A DNA stretch of 32,424 nt from Methylobacterium sp. (GTDB taxonomy: Bacteria > Pseudomonadota > Alphaproteobacteria > Rhizobiales > Beijerinckiaceae), in the NCBI GenBank assembly GCA_013823325.1, contig PNLY01000066.1:1-32424 (forward strand), in the 5' to 3' direction. The notes beneath the pieces were generated by a model, which made no database searches, was not told the DNA's origin, and saw only the letters and a program-made list of their open reading frames with translations. Both the position numbers and the translations under genes were made by a program. Of this stretch, positions 1 to 8,389 are shown piece by piece. Position 1 is the stretch's first letter. Every line of letters starts with the position of its first letter.

Positions 1-38
1 CTTGCCCACGACTTGCAGAGCCCATCGAAGGGTTGCGA

Positions 39-647
39 CTAGAACTTCACCGCCGGCGGCCGCTCCGCCCCCGCCGTCGCGGAGAAACTCTCCATCGGCT
101 TGGAGCCCCAGAACAGCTTCGCCCAGATCACGCCCGGGAAGGTGCGGATCTCCGTGTTGAAGGCCTGCACCGCCTGGATGTAGTCGCGCCGGGCGACCGT
201 GACCCGGTTCTCGGTGCCCTCGAGCTGCGATTGCAGCGCCAGGAAGTTCTGGTTCGACTTGAGGTCGGGATAGCGCTCGACGGTCACCATCAGGCGCCCG
301 AGCGCGCCACTGAGCTGGTTCTGTGCGTCCTGGTATTCCTTGAACTTGGCGGGATCGGTGATGGTGGAGGCATCGACCTTGACCTGCGTCGCCTTGGCGC
401 GCGCCTCGATCACCTGGGTCAGCACCTCGCGCTCCTGCTGGGCATAGCCCTTCACCGTCTCGACCAGGTTGGGGATCAGGTCCGCTCTGCGCTGGTACTG
501 GTTCTGCACCTCGCCCCAGGCCGCTTTGGCCTTCTCCTCCAGCGTCGGCACGTTGTTGTAGCCGCAACCCGCCAGAACCAGGCCGAACAGCCCGACCAGC
601 AGCATGACGAGGGGCCGGCGAAAGGCCGGAGACTGCGCGAGCACCAT
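39..647 (-). CDS. lemA: LemA family lipoprotein
   Basis: A 202-residue envelope protein of the LemA family, whose function is not settled. The N-terminus has a hydrophobic stretch (about residues 12-25) ending in the lipobox LAGC, so Cys28 should be lipidated after signal peptidase II cleavage. The rest is the helical LemA domain; typical blocks are GYNNVPTLEEKAKAAWGEV just after the Cys, RRADLIPNLVETVKGYA, and RYPDLKSNQNF. The frame stays open further upstream, but I chose the ATG at 647 because an AAGGGG ribosome site lies 7-8 bases before it and the signal peptide starts there. LemA genes are often followed by a TPM-domain (YgcG-like) gene. Only 38 bases remain downstream here, and they show nothing recognisable. 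Family assignment is firm; the exact role is unknown. Confidence 0.9.
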   Translation of the reverse strand: MVLAQSPAFRRPLVMLLVGLFGLVLAGCGYNNVPTLEEKAKAAWGEVQNQYQRRADLIPNLVETVKGYAQQEREVLTQVIEARAKATQVKVDASTITDPAKFKEYQDAQNQLSGALGRLMVTVERYPDLKSNQNFLALQSQLEGTENRVTVARRDYIQAVQAFNTEIRTFPGVIWAKLFWGSKPMESFSATAGAERPPAVKF

Positions 648-800
648 GACGAACCCCTTCGGCTTGGCAGAACAAACTTGGCAGGACAAATCAGGCCCCG
701 ACCATAGCCGCGCCGCCCGGCAGATCAAACCAGCGCCGCAAGCATGGCGCGCAAGCCGGCAAGCGCGCTAGTCTGCGCGGCAATCGAAGAGGACCGGACC

Positions 801-2561
801 ATGCCGCATCGATCGTCCGCATTCGGTAGCCGCTCAGCCATTGCCTTCAGCCTGTGGCTCGCCGCCACAGCAATAGCCCCGGCCCAGACCATGGCGCCCG
901 CGCCCGAAGCTGCAACCGGCCGCACCGCCAAGACACTAGGCACGGCGCAGCGCTATATGGCCGCCGCCGCCAACCCGCTCGCCGCCGCGGCCGGCCGCGA
1001 GATGCTGCGCGCCGGCGGCAGCGCCACCGACGCAGCGATCGCCATTCAGCTCGTGCTCAATCTGGTCGAGCCGCAGAGTTCCGGCATCGGCGGCGGCGCC
1101 TTCTTCGTCTACTGGGACGAGGCCGGCCGCCAGCTGACGACGCTCGACGGGCGCGAGACCGCGCCGAAGGCGGCCAAGCCCGAGCGCTTCCTCGGCGCCG
1201 ACGGCAGGCCGATGAAATTCGTCGACGCCGTCGTCGGTGGTCGCTCGGTCGGGGTGCCTGGCACGGTCCGGCTGATGGAAGAGGCGCATAAGCGCTGGGG
1301 CAAATTGCCCTGGACCGAGGTCTTCGCCCCGGCGATCAAGCTGGCCGAGGAGGGCTTTGCCATCTCGCCGCGCCTCAACGGCCTGCTGGCGCAGGAACAG
1401 AGCCTCGGCAAGGACGCCCGCGCCGCCGCCTATTTCTACGAGGCTGACGGCAAGCCCAAGCCGGTCGGCGCCATCCTGAAGAACCCGGCCTTCGCCGCGA
1501 CGCTCCGCGCCATCGCCGGGCGCGGTGCCGATGCCTTCTACGAAGGCGCGATCGCCGAAGACATCGTCGCGACGGTGACCGGTCACGCCACCAATCCCGG
1601 CGACATCACGCTCGACGACCTCGCTGGCTATAAGGTCGAGGAACGCGCCCCGCTCTGCGGCCGCTACCGCGCCTATACCCTCTGCGGCATGGGGCCGCCG
1701 AGCTCGGGCGCCGTCGCCGTGCAGCAAATCCTCGGGATGCTTGAGACGAAGGATATCGCCCGCCTCGGCCCCGGAGCGGAGGCCGCGCATATGTTCGCCG
1801 AGGCCGGCAAGCTCGCCTTCGCCGACCGGGCGCTCTATCTCGGCGATCCCGCCTTCGTCAGCGTCCCGACCTCCGGCCTGATCGACGAGGACTATATCCG
1901 CGAGCGCGCCAGGCTGATCAGCCCGGACAAGGCGATGGCCAAGGCCAGCGCCGGCACCCCACCGAACAAGCGCGCCTTCCTGTTCGCCCCGTCCGAGGGC
2001 GTCGAGAACGGCACCAGCCATATCTCGGTGATCGACGCCGCCGGCAACGCCGTCTCGATGACCACGACGATCGAGGACGGTTTCGGCTCGCGCCTGATGA
2101 CCAGGGGCGGCTTCCTGCTCAACAACGAATTGACCGACTTCTCCTTCGCTCCGTCGGAGGACGGCAAGCCGGTCGCCAACCGGGTCGAGCCCGGCAAGCG
2201 GCCGCGCTCCTCGATGGCGCCGACCATCGTCTTCGACGCCTTCGGCCGGCTCTATGCCGTCACCGGCTCGCCCGGCGGCAGCCAGATCATCGGCTATGTC
2301 GCCAAGACGCTGGTCGCCCTGCTCGACTGGAAGATGGACCCGCAGCGCGCCGTCGATCTCGCCAATTTCGGCAACCGCAACGGTCCGACCGAGCTGGAGA
2401 AGAGTAGCGAGGCCGAAGCCTGGAAAGCCGCGCTGGAGGCCAAGGGCCACGAGGTCAGGCTGATCGACATGACCTCGGGCATCCAGGCGATCGTCAAGAC
2501 GCCGGAAGGCTATCTCGGTGGCGCGGATGGCAGGCGCGAGGGCGTGGCGATCGGGGATTGA
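801..2561 (+). CDS. ggt: Gamma-glutamyltransferase, periplasmic
   Basis: Hydrolyses or transfers the gamma-glutamyl group of glutathione and related peptides. It is made as a proenzyme that cleaves itself into two subunits. The 586-residue product begins with a Sec signal peptide (hydrophobic core AIAFSLWLAATAIA, cleavage near APAQ), so it should act in the periplasm. The autocatalytic Thr is Thr405 in NGTSHISVID, giving a small subunit of about 180 residues. LDGRETAP carries the Arg that binds the gamma-glutamyl carboxylate; NNELTDF and SPGGSQI match the substrate-binding and oxyanion-hole motifs. The start at 801 was preferred to an upstream in-frame ATG at 744 because GAAGAGG lies about 7 bases before it and the signal peptide then begins properly. 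It is transcribed divergently from lemA across a 153-base gap. Confidence 0.95.
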   Translation: MPHRSSAFGSRSAIAFSLWLAATAIAPAQTMAPAPEAATGRTAKTLGTAQRYMAAAANPLAAAAGREMLRAGGSATDAAIAIQLVLNLVEPQSSGIGGGAFFVYWDEAGRQLTTLDGRETAPKAAKPERFLGADGRPMKFVDAVVGGRSVGVPGTVRLMEEAHKRWGKLPWTEVFAPAIKLAEEGFAISPRLNGLLAQEQSLGKDARAAAYFYEADGKPKPVGAILKNPAFAATLRAIAGRGADAFYEGAIAEDIVATVTGHATNPGDITLDDLAGYKVEERAPLCGRYRAYTLCGMGPPSSGAVAVQQILGMLETKDIARLGPGAEAAHMFAEAGKLAFADRALYLGDPAFVSVPTSGLIDEDYIRERARLISPDKAMAKASAGTPPNKRAFLFAPSEGVENGTSHISVIDAAGNAVSMTTTIEDGFGSRLMTRGGFLLNNELTDFSFAPSEDGKPVANRVEPGKRPRSSMAPTIVFDAFGRLYAVTGSPGGSQIIGYVAKTLVALLDWKMDPQRAVDLANFGNRNGPTELEKSSEAEAWKAALEAKGHEVRLIDMTSGIQAIVKTPEGYLGGADGRREGVAIGD

Positions 2562-2565
2562 CGGT

Positions 2566-2673
2566 CGTCATTCTCGGGCGAAGCGAAGCGTAGACCCGAG
2601 AATATCATGACGAGAAGGCCATGATTGGAGCCTTCTTCGGCCTGAGATGCTCGGGTCCAGCCCGAGCATGACG
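2566..2673. repeat. MITE-like palindromic intergenic repeat, copy 1
   Basis: This element of about 108 bases fills the gap between the ends of the convergent ggt and membrane-protein genes. Its ends are near-perfect inverted repeats: CGTCATTCTCGGG at the left, and the complement of CGTCATGCTCGGG at the right (12 of 13 match). Three hairpins can form: a 9-bp stem 2570-2578/2595-2603, a middle GAAGGC/GCCTTC stem near 2615-2636, and a 9-bp stem 2647-2655/2661-2669 with a 5-base loop. A second copy lies at 7660-7766 in the opposite orientation. No T-run follows the stems, so it is not a classical terminator, although its position suits bidirectional transcript-end protection. Confidence 0.85.
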
Positions 2674-2680
2674 AAGTAGA

Positions 2681-3169
2681 TCAGGCCTGCCGCTCGGGCG
2701 CTTTCGGCTCCCCGCCCGCCCCGCGCCCGGCGATCAGCCAGTAGACGAAGCCGGTGGCGGCCCCGACCAGGAAGAGCGCCGCCACGACCTGCATCTCGCC
2801 GGCGCGCGGCGCCCTGGCCATGCCGAGCATGGCGAGCGGCAGGATCGCCGCCAAGAGGCCGGTGAGGCCGCTCTGGATCAGGCCGCTGCGGAATCGGAAG
2901 AGTTCGGACGTGATCGCGACCAGTACCACCGGCAGGACCAGGATGGCGAAGCCGAGCCGGCCGAGCAGGGAAAACGCCGCCTCCGCCGTCGGGCCGGGGT
3001 CGAAACCGCGCTCGGCCTGGTCGAACAGCGCCCCGATCAGTCGATCGAAGCCGCCGCCGATCAGCAGGCCGAGATCGGGCGAGGCGACGCCGGCGATCAG
3101 CAGGGCGACCAGCCCGGAGCCGATCGCGAACAGCAGAGCGAACGGGATCAGCAGCAGCCAGCGCAGCAT
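2681..3169 (-). CDS. Four-helix membrane protein coupled to rlmN
   Basis: A 162-residue protein that I cannot assign to a named family. Four hydrophobic segments are visible at about residues 2-28, 66-87, 97-118 and 126-148, with a loop of about 35 residues after the first helix that contains LLIGGGFDRLIGALFD. The C-terminal tail is short and charged. The start codon lies one base past the rlmN stop (TGA-C-ATG on the minus strand), so it is very probably cotranscribed and translationally coupled with rlmN. No catalytic motif is evident. An inner-membrane location is inferred from the helices alone. Confidence 0.8.
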   Translation of the reverse strand: MLRWLLLIPFALLFAIGSGLVALLIAGVASPDLGLLIGGGFDRLIGALFDQAERGFDPGPTAEAAFSLLGRLGFAILVLPVVLVAITSELFRFRSGLIQSGLTGLLAAILPLAMLGMARAPRAGEMQVVAALFLVGAATGFVYWLIAGRGAGGEPKAPERQA

Positions 3170-3170
3170 G

Positions 3171-4394
3171 TCAGTGCGCGGCCGCCGCAGCGTCGACTTC
3201 GCCCTGCTCCAGCATCAGCCGGGCTCGGGCCGAGAGTTTTTCGGTCTCGCTCTTGAGCTGGCCGCAGGCCGCGAGGATGTCGCGACCGCGCGGCGTGCGG
3301 ACCGGCGAGGCATAGCCTGCCTTGAACACGATCTCGGAGAAGCGCTCAATCCGCTCCCAGTCCGAGCACTCGTATTTCGTGCCGGGCCAGGGATTGAACG
3401 GGATCAAATTGATCTTGGCCGGGATGCCCTTGAGCAGGCGCACCAGCTCACGCGCCTCGGCGTCGCTGTCGTTGACGCCCTTGAGCATCACATACTCGAA
3501 GGTGATGCGCTTCGCGTTCGACAAGCCGGGATAGTTTCGGCAGGCGTCGAGCAGATCCTTGATCGGATACTTCTTGTTGAGCGGCACCAGCTCGTTGCGC
3601 AGATCGTCGCGCACCGCATGCAGCGAGATCGCCAGCATCGTGCCCATCTCGTCGCCGAGCGGGCCGATCTGCGGCACCACGCCCGAGGTCGAGACGGTGA
3701 TGCGCCGGCGGCCGAGCGACAGGCCCTGATCGTCGGTGATCACGCCGATCGCATCGCGCACGCCGTCGAAATTATAGAGCGGCTCGCCCATGCCCATGAA
3801 CACGATGTTCGAGACGAAGCGTCCGCCATCATTGGGAACGAAGGCGCCCTCGGGGGCGCTGCGGTTGGGAAAATCGCCGAGCCGGTCGCGTGCGACCATC
3901 AACTGCGTGACGATCTCTTCGGTCGTCAGGTTGCGGACGAGCCGCTGCGTGCCGGTATGGCAGAAGGTGCAGGTCAGCGTGCAGCCGACCTGGCTGGAGA
4001 CGCAGAGCGTGCCGCGGTCGACCTCGGGGATGTAGACGCACTCGATCTCGGCGCCGCGATCGCGCCGGCCTGTCGGCGCCATGCGCAGCAGCCATTTGCG
4101 GGTGCCGTCGCTGGAAACCTGCTCGGCCGTGACCTCGGGCAGGTCGAGCGAGAAATGCTCGGCAAGCTGCGCGCGCAGACCCTTGCCGATCGTCGTCATC
4201 TCCTGGAAGTCGCGGACACCGTAATGGTAGATCCAGTTCCAGAGCTGGCCGACGCGCATGCGCCGCTCCTTCTCGGGAACGCCGATCTCGGCCAGGGCCG
4301 CATCAAGGCCGGCGCGCGTGCGCCCAGCCAGCGAGGGCCGCCGCACAACAGGTTCGGCCGCCAAAGGGGCGGCGTCAGCAACAGAGAGATTCAT
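3171..4394 (-). CDS. rlmN: 23S rRNA (A2503-C2)/tRNA (A37-C2) methyltransferase
   Basis: A radical-SAM enzyme that methylates C2 of A2503 in 23S rRNA and A37 in some tRNAs. In the 407-residue form the 4Fe-4S cluster motif CTLTCTFC gives Cys138, Cys142 and Cys145. The two catalytic cysteines of the dual-SAM mechanism are present: Cys131 in LCVSSQVGC and Cys377 in [16 protein letters not shown] is the SAM-binding GGEP-like motif. The N-terminal helical domain ([18 protein letters not shown]) is also typical. The ATG at 4394 is preferred; an in-frame GTG at 4424 would add 10 residues, and neither has a strong ribosome site. It leads a two-gene unit with the downstream membrane protein. Function is secure, the start less so. 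Confidence 0.95.
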   Translation of the reverse strand: MNLSVADAAPLAAEPVVRRPSLAGRTRAGLDAALAEIGVPEKERRMRVGQLWNWIYHYGVRDFQEMTTIGKGLRAQLAEHFSLDLPEVTAEQVSSDGTRKWLLRMAPTGRRDRGAEIECVYIPEVDRGTLCVSSQVGCTLTCTFCHTGTQRLVRNLTTEEIVTQLMVARDRLGDFPNRSAPEGAFVPNDGGRFVSNIVFMGMGEPLYNFDGVRDAIGVITDDQGLSLGRRRITVSTSGVVPQIGPLGDEMGTMLAISLHAVRDDLRNELVPLNKKYPIKDLLDACRNYPGLSNAKRITFEYVMLKGVNDSDAEARELVRLLKGIPAKINLIPFNPWPGTKYECSDWERIERFSEIVFKAGYASPVRTPRGRDILAACGQLKSETEKLSARARLMLEQGEVDAAAAAH

Positions 4395-4485
4395 CGGAAC
4401 TCGGCTCGCAACGGGCGATATCACCCGGAATTGGCCGCCTCATAGCATGAGCACAGCCAATCGCGAAATCAGCCTGCTTGTCAGC

Positions 4486-5082
4486 CTATTTGCAGGCGTC
4501 CTCGGCCCGCTTGACGATCTGCGAGATGCCGGCGAGCGAATACTTGTCGCTGGTCGCATTGCCGCGCTTCGAGGTGCCCTTGATCTCGAGGCCCGAGCCC
4601 TTGCGCAGGGCATCGAGCATGCGGCCTTCCTCGGCCGGGTTCTTCAGCCAGACATTCTGGCCCTTGGCGACCAGTGCGAAGCGCTCGGCTCCGATGATCG
4701 CCTGATGCTCGACATCTTCCTTGAGGTCGAAATTCATCACCAGGCTGATCTCGTTGCGCACGCCTTCGCCCGGACGGCTCGAGATGAACAGCAGACCCTC
4801 GACATCCTTGAGATTGGCGGGGGTGCGGCTCTCGGCCTTGGACAGGGCGTAGCAGATCTTCGAGCGGCCCTGCTGTGAGGAGAAGGCCTGCCATTTCCCG
4901 GCGCTTTCGAGCAGCAGCGCCTGGCCCTGCCCGCCGGTCGCGGCGGTCTTGGCGGGCGCCGGCTTGCTGGCGGCGCGCTGGGCCTGCGCCGGGACGGCCG
5001 CAAAGGTCAGGGCCGCCAGGCCGAGCAGGACGGCGGCCAGGAGCGGGCGGCGGGCGGAAGAGGGAGCCGAAATGCGAATCAT
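4486..5082 (-). CDS. Invasion-associated locus B (IalB) family protein
   Basis: A 198-residue exported protein of the IalB family, named after a Bartonella erythrocyte-invasion factor but common in non-pathogenic Hyphomicrobiales. A signal peptide with core LLAAVLLGLAALTFAAV ends near PAQAQ (about residue 35). A low-complexity Ala/Pro/Lys linker follows, then the IalB domain. Recognisable blocks are KICYALS, FISSRPGEGVRNEISLVM, NVWLKNPAEEGRM, LRKGSGLEIKGTSKRG and YSLAGISQIVKRAEDACK. The paired Cys residues (the ICY position and the C-terminal DAC) are consistent with a periplasmic disulfide, which is inference. The neighbours give no hint of a virulence role. It stands apart from rlmN by about 90 bases and diverges from the 5337 gene across 254 bases. 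Confidence 0.85.
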   Translation of the reverse strand: MIRISAPSSARRPLLAAVLLGLAALTFAAVPAQAQRAASKPAPAKTAATGGQGQALLLESAGKWQAFSSQQGRSKICYALSKAESRTPANLKDVEGLLFISSRPGEGVRNEISLVMNFDLKEDVEHQAIIGAERFALVAKGQNVWLKNPAEEGRMLDALRKGSGLEIKGTSKRGNATSDKYSLAGISQIVKRAEDACK

Positions 5083-5336
5083 GGATCGCCAGTAACCAAC
5101 AAAAACGTTAACGCCGAATGGAGAATGCGCGGGATCGGCGATCCGGATTGACGCAGCGCGACGGATAGAATGTCACGATCCTGGCGAAAATGCGAACGTC
5201 CGCCGCGAGGGCATCGACCGGACGACGCCTTCTCCTTCAATAGTTTAGGGCGGGCTCGTGCCCTGTTCCGTTCGGCGTCGAGCTGTGCCAGCCTTGTGCG
5301 GATGCGAAGGAGCCGGCCGGGCGGAATGGAGGATCG

Positions 5337-6308
5337 ATGAAGGCGCTGCTGTGCGAAGCCCTCGGGCCGGCCGAGAATCTGGTGATCCGCGACCTGCCCG
5401 AGCCGGAGCCCAGGCCCGGCGAGATCGCGATCCGGGTCAAAGCGGCAGCGCTCAACTTCTTCGACACTCTGGTGATCCAGGGCCGCTATCAGGTGAAGCC
5501 GCCGCTGCCCTTTTCGCCCTCGGCCGAATGCGCCGGCGTGGTCAGTGCCGTCGGCGACGGCGTCACGGACTGGCAGATCGGCGAGCGCGCCGCCGCCTGG
5601 CTCGGCCATGGCGCGGCCCGCGAGACCGTCGTGGTTCCGACACAGGCGGCGATCCGGATTCCCGAGGAGCTGAGCGATCACCAGGCCGCCGGCCTTTTCG
5701 TCACCTATGGCACGGCGATGCACGGGCTGATCCAGCGCGGCGGGATCAAACCGGGCGAGACGCTCGCCATCCTCGGCGCCGCCGGCGGAGCCGGCCTTGC
5801 CGCGGTCGAGATCGGCGCACTTCTCGGTGCCAGGGTGATCGCCTGCGCCTCCTCGCCGGAGAAGCTCGCGCTCGCCCGCGAGCATGGCGCGCAGGAGGGG
5901 CTGGACTATGCCGCCGACGACCTTCGGGCTGGCCTGCGACGGCTCGCTCCCCAAGGTCTCGACGCGCTTTACGATACGGTCGGCGGCGAACTCGCCGAAC
6001 CGTCCTTGCGCTCGATGGGGTGGGGTGGGCGCTATCTCGTCGTCGGCTTCGCAGGTGGCGAAATCCCGAAAATCCCGCTCAATCTCCTGCTCTTGAAGGG
6101 CTGCGACCTGCGCGGCGTGTTCTGGGGCGATTTCGTCCGGCGCGATCCGGCCGGCCACCGCGCCAATATGGAGCGGCTACTGGCCTGGGCCGCCGCCGGC
6201 CAGATTCGCGCCCATGTCCATGGCGCCTTCCCGCTGGAGCAAGCCGCCGAGGCGCTGGCGTTGATCGCCGGGCGAAAAGTCCAGGGCAAGGTCGTGCTGG
6301 TGCCCTGA
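5337..6308 (+). CDS. NADPH:quinone oxidoreductase family (zinc-free MDR)
   Basis: A 323-residue medium-chain dehydrogenase/reductase resembling NADPH:quinone reductases, expected to pass hydride from NADPH to quinones or alpha,beta-unsaturated carbonyls in the cytosol. The GroES-like half includes AALNFFDTLVIQGRY and PSAECAGVVSAVG. The Rossmann half has the AAGGAG nucleotide loop at residues 148-153. The structural and catalytic zinc ligands of alcohol dehydrogenases are missing, as expected for this branch. A GGAGG ribosome site lies 5-6 bases before the ATG. The gene ends only four bases before the stop of the convergent DUF1232 gene. Substrate cannot be told from sequence. Confidence 0.88.
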   Translation: MKALLCEALGPAENLVIRDLPEPEPRPGEIAIRVKAAALNFFDTLVIQGRYQVKPPLPFSPSAECAGVVSAVGDGVTDWQIGERAAAWLGHGAARETVVVPTQAAIRIPEELSDHQAAGLFVTYGTAMHGLIQRGGIKPGETLAILGAAGGAGLAAVEIGALLGARVIACASSPEKLALAREHGAQEGLDYAADDLRAGLRRLAPQGLDALYDTVGGELAEPSLRSMGWGGRYLVVGFAGGEIPKIPLNLLLLKGCDLRGVFWGDFVRRDPAGHRANMERLLAWAAAGQIRAHVHGAFPLEQAAEALALIAGRKVQGKVVLVP

Positions 6309-6312
6309 CCAA

Positions 6313-6693
6313 TCAGAGATCGGCCAGCATTTCCTTGGCCTTGTCGCGGTGTTGCGGCGTGATCGAACCCGCGACGGCGGCGAGCGCCGCCGCGATCACC
6401 GCGGCGTCGTCGGTGAAGCCGAGCAGGGGCATGACGTCGGGGATCGCATCGAGCGGCAGCACGAAGTAACCGAGCGCCGCCAGCAGCGTCAGCTTGACGC
6501 GCCGCGGCGTCGCGGGATCGCGCGTGCAAACCCACGCGGCGAGCAGGTCCTCGGCGAAGGGGATGCGCTTCGCCACCCGCTTCAGCCGGCCGATGAATTC
6601 GGACCCGAAGCGCGCCTCGTCACGCAGGCTCTGGCGGATCGACGCCATCTCATCGGGGGTGAAACGCTGGCCGAAGCCGAAGCTGTCGCTCAT
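6313..6693 (-). CDS. YkvA/DUF1232 family protein
   Basis: A 126-residue protein whose C-terminal half carries the DUF1232 signature at about residues 77-100: YFVLPLDAIPDVMPLLGFTD followed by DAAVIAAA. This domain is a short hydrophobic, probably membrane-associated segment of unknown function. The N-terminal 60 residues are charged and helical. It is encoded alone, converging on the quinone oxidoreductase-like gene. Family is clear; function is not known. Confidence 0.88.
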   Translation of the reverse strand: MSDSFGFGQRFTPDEMASIRQSLRDEARFGSEFIGRLKRVAKRIPFAEDLLAAWVCTRDPATPRRVKLTLLAALGYFVLPLDAIPDVMPLLGFTDDAAVIAAALAAVAGSITPQHRDKAKEMLADL

Positions 6694-6865
6694 TCCTCTC
6701 TCCCTTGGCGCGCCAGATCTCTAGCCCGCCGTCGACGCAAAAATGTGGCCCCGCATGAAGGGCTGCACAAGGGACCGACTCAGAATCGCACGTCGAACCC
6801 TCTTGGATGGCGAGCTTCACGCCTCTAAACCCCATGCAGCAATGTCAAAAGACGCGAGGGACGCC

Positions 6866-7651
6866 ATGAAGCTCGACTCCTCCATCACCGCCATCGTCAC
6901 CGGCGGCGCTTCCGGCCTTGGCGAGGGCACGGCCCGCATGCTGGCCGGCCATGGCGTCAAGGTCGCCCTGTTCGACCTCAATGCCGAGCGCGGCGAAGCG
7001 ATCGCCAAGGAGATCGGCGGGCTGTTCTGCCTCTGCGACGTCACCAGCGAAGAATCCGTCGACGCCGCCCTGGAGAAGGCGCGCGCCGCCCAGGGCGTCG
7101 CCCGCATCGTCGTCAACTGCGCCGGTATCGCCCCTGGCCGCCGCGTCGTCTCGAAGAAGCGCGACACCGGCGAGCTCGTCGCCCATGACCTCGCCACCTT
7201 CGAGAAGGCGGTTGCGATCAACCTGACCGGCACCTTCCGCCTGATCGCCAAATCGGCGGTGGCGCTCGCGGCGCTCGATCCGATTACCGAGGATGGCGGT
7301 CGCGGCGTCTTCGTCTGCACCGCATCTGTCGCCGCCGAAGACGGCCAGATCGGCCAGGCCGCCTATGCCGCCTCCAAGGCCGGCGTCGTCGGCCTGACCC
7401 TGCCGGTGGCGCGCGATCTCGCCGGCGTCGGCATCCGCATCGTCACGATCATGCCGGGCCTGTTCGAGACCCCGATGTTCGCCGGGCTGCCCGACGAGGC
7501 CCGCGCCTCGCTCGCCGTCTCGGTGCCGCATCCCTCGCGTCTCGGCCGGGCCTCGGAATATGCCGCCTTGGTCAAGAGCATCGTCGAGAACGACATGCTG
7601 AACGGCACCGCGATCCGCCTCGACGGCGCCATCCGGCTGGCGCCGAAATAG
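6866..7651 (+). CDS. SDR dehydrogenase, 3-hydroxyacyl-CoA dehydrogenase type 2-like
   Basis: A 261-residue classical short-chain dehydrogenase. The coenzyme motif is TGGASGLG (residues 12-19), and Asp37 at the end of the second strand (ALFDLN) favours NAD+ over NADP+. NCAG follows at 84-87, and the catalytic set is Ser154, Tyr167 and Lys171 (YAASK). The long insert between the NAG motif and the active-site Ser and the PGLFETPMFAGLP substrate-loop region look like 3-hydroxyacyl-CoA dehydrogenase type 2 (HSD10). The likely reaction is therefore oxidation of 3-hydroxyacyl-CoA or a related 3-hydroxy compound. The ATG at 6866 is chosen because GAGGG lies 7 bases before it and the protein then begins at the first beta strand. 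In-frame upstream ATGs (6743, 6842) would add a non-conserved tail. Confidence 0.88.
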   Translation: MKLDSSITAIVTGGASGLGEGTARMLAGHGVKVALFDLNAERGEAIAKEIGGLFCLCDVTSEESVDAALEKARAAQGVARIVVNCAGIAPGRRVVSKKRDTGELVAHDLATFEKAVAINLTGTFRLIAKSAVALAALDPITEDGGRGVFVCTASVAAEDGQIGQAAYAASKAGVVGLTLPVARDLAGVGIRIVTIMPGLFETPMFAGLPDEARASLAVSVPHPSRLGRASEYAALVKSIVENDMLNGTAIRLDGAIRLAPK

Positions 7652-7659
7652 GGCGAGCA

Positions 7660-7766
7660 CGTCATGCTCGGGCTTGCTCCGAGCATCTCAGGCCGGAGGA
7701 GGCGTCAATAGAGCCTTCTCGTCAGGAGATTCTCGGGTCTGCGCTTACCTTCGCCCGAGAATCGCG
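7660..7766. repeat. MITE-like palindromic intergenic repeat, copy 2 (inverted)
   Basis: The reverse complement of this segment aligns along its length with 2566-2673, sharing blocks such as ATTCTCGGGCGAAG, AGACCCGAGAAT, TGACGAGAAGGC and CGGCCTGAGATGCTCGG. Stems are 7664-7671/7679-7686 and the 9-bp 7729-7737/7754-7762. The middle stem (GGAGGC with GCCTTC) is kept with a G-T pair. The right end has lost the terminal inverted-repeat bases seen in copy 1. Like copy 1, it sits between two convergent genes (the SDR gene and yciB). Confidence 0.85.
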
Positions 7767-7768
7767 CG

Positions 7769-8389
7769 CTACTCCGCCCCCTCGCGCTTGATCTCGTGCT
7801 TGAGGATCAATGGCGTCTGGGCCAGCGCGAAGATCATGGTCAGCGGCATAACGCCCCAGACCTTGAAGGCGACCCAGAAATCCTGGGTCTGCGTGCGCCA
7901 GACGACCTCGTTCAGCGCCGCCAGCACGAAGAAGAACAGGCCCCAGCGCAGGGTCAGCTTGCGCCAGCCTTCCTCGTCGAGCTGCAGCACGCTGTCGAGC
8001 ACCAGCGCCAGCAGCGAGCGGCCGAAATAAAGTCCGCCGAGCAGCACGCAGCCGAACAGCGTGTTCACGATCGTCGGCTTGACCTTGATGAAGAAGGCGT
8101 CGTCGAGCGCCAGCGTCAGCCCGCCGAACACCGTCACCACCACGGCATTGACGATCGCCATGCGCGGCAGATGGTTCATCACGATCTTCGACAGCGCCAG
8201 AGCGAGCAACGAGGCGGCGATGAAGACGCCGGTGGCGGCGAAGATGCGGCGGTCCTCGGCAACGCCGAACCAGCGGTCGCCATAGGAATTGACGAAGAAG
8301 AAGATCGCCAGCGGCCCGAATTCCAGCGCGAGCTTGAGCAGCGGATTGATCGGTTTCGCCTCGGTCGGATTGGCCGCCGCCCCGCTCAT
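7769..8389 (-). CDS. yciB: Septation protein A / inner-membrane spanning protein YciB
   Basis: A 206-residue polytopic inner-membrane protein of the YciB/IspZ family, linked to envelope and septum integrity. Hydrophobic segments begin with LALEFGPLAIFFFVNSYGDRW, the conserved opening block. Later conserved blocks are DDAFFIKVKPTIVNTLFG, LGGLYFGRSLL, NEVVWRTQTQDFWVAFKVWG and the last helix PLTMIFALAQTPLI. Its ATG overlaps the end of ftsY by four bases (ATGA), so the two are translationally coupled. The ftsY-yciB order is usual in Hyphomicrobiales. The precise molecular role of the family remains uncertain. Confidence 0.93.
   Translation of the reverse strand: MSGAAANPTEAKPINPLLKLALEFGPLAIFFFVNSYGDRWFGVAEDRRIFAATGVFIAASLLALALSKIVMNHLPRMAIVNAVVVTVFGGLTLALDDAFFIKVKPTIVNTLFGCVLLGGLYFGRSLLALVLDSVLQLDEEGWRKLTLRWGLFFFVLAALNEVVWRTQTQDFWVAFKVWGVMPLTMIFALAQTPLILKHEIKREGAE

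Noticed and set aside
936..2450. A 504-codon minus-strand frame opposite ggt
   Set aside because: Same composition artefact; the plus strand carries all GGT motifs.
5148..5171. TTGACG and TAGAAT upstream of the 5337 gene as a promoter
   Set aside because: The two boxes are only 12 bases apart, too close for sigma-70; no better -10 sits at 16-18 bases.
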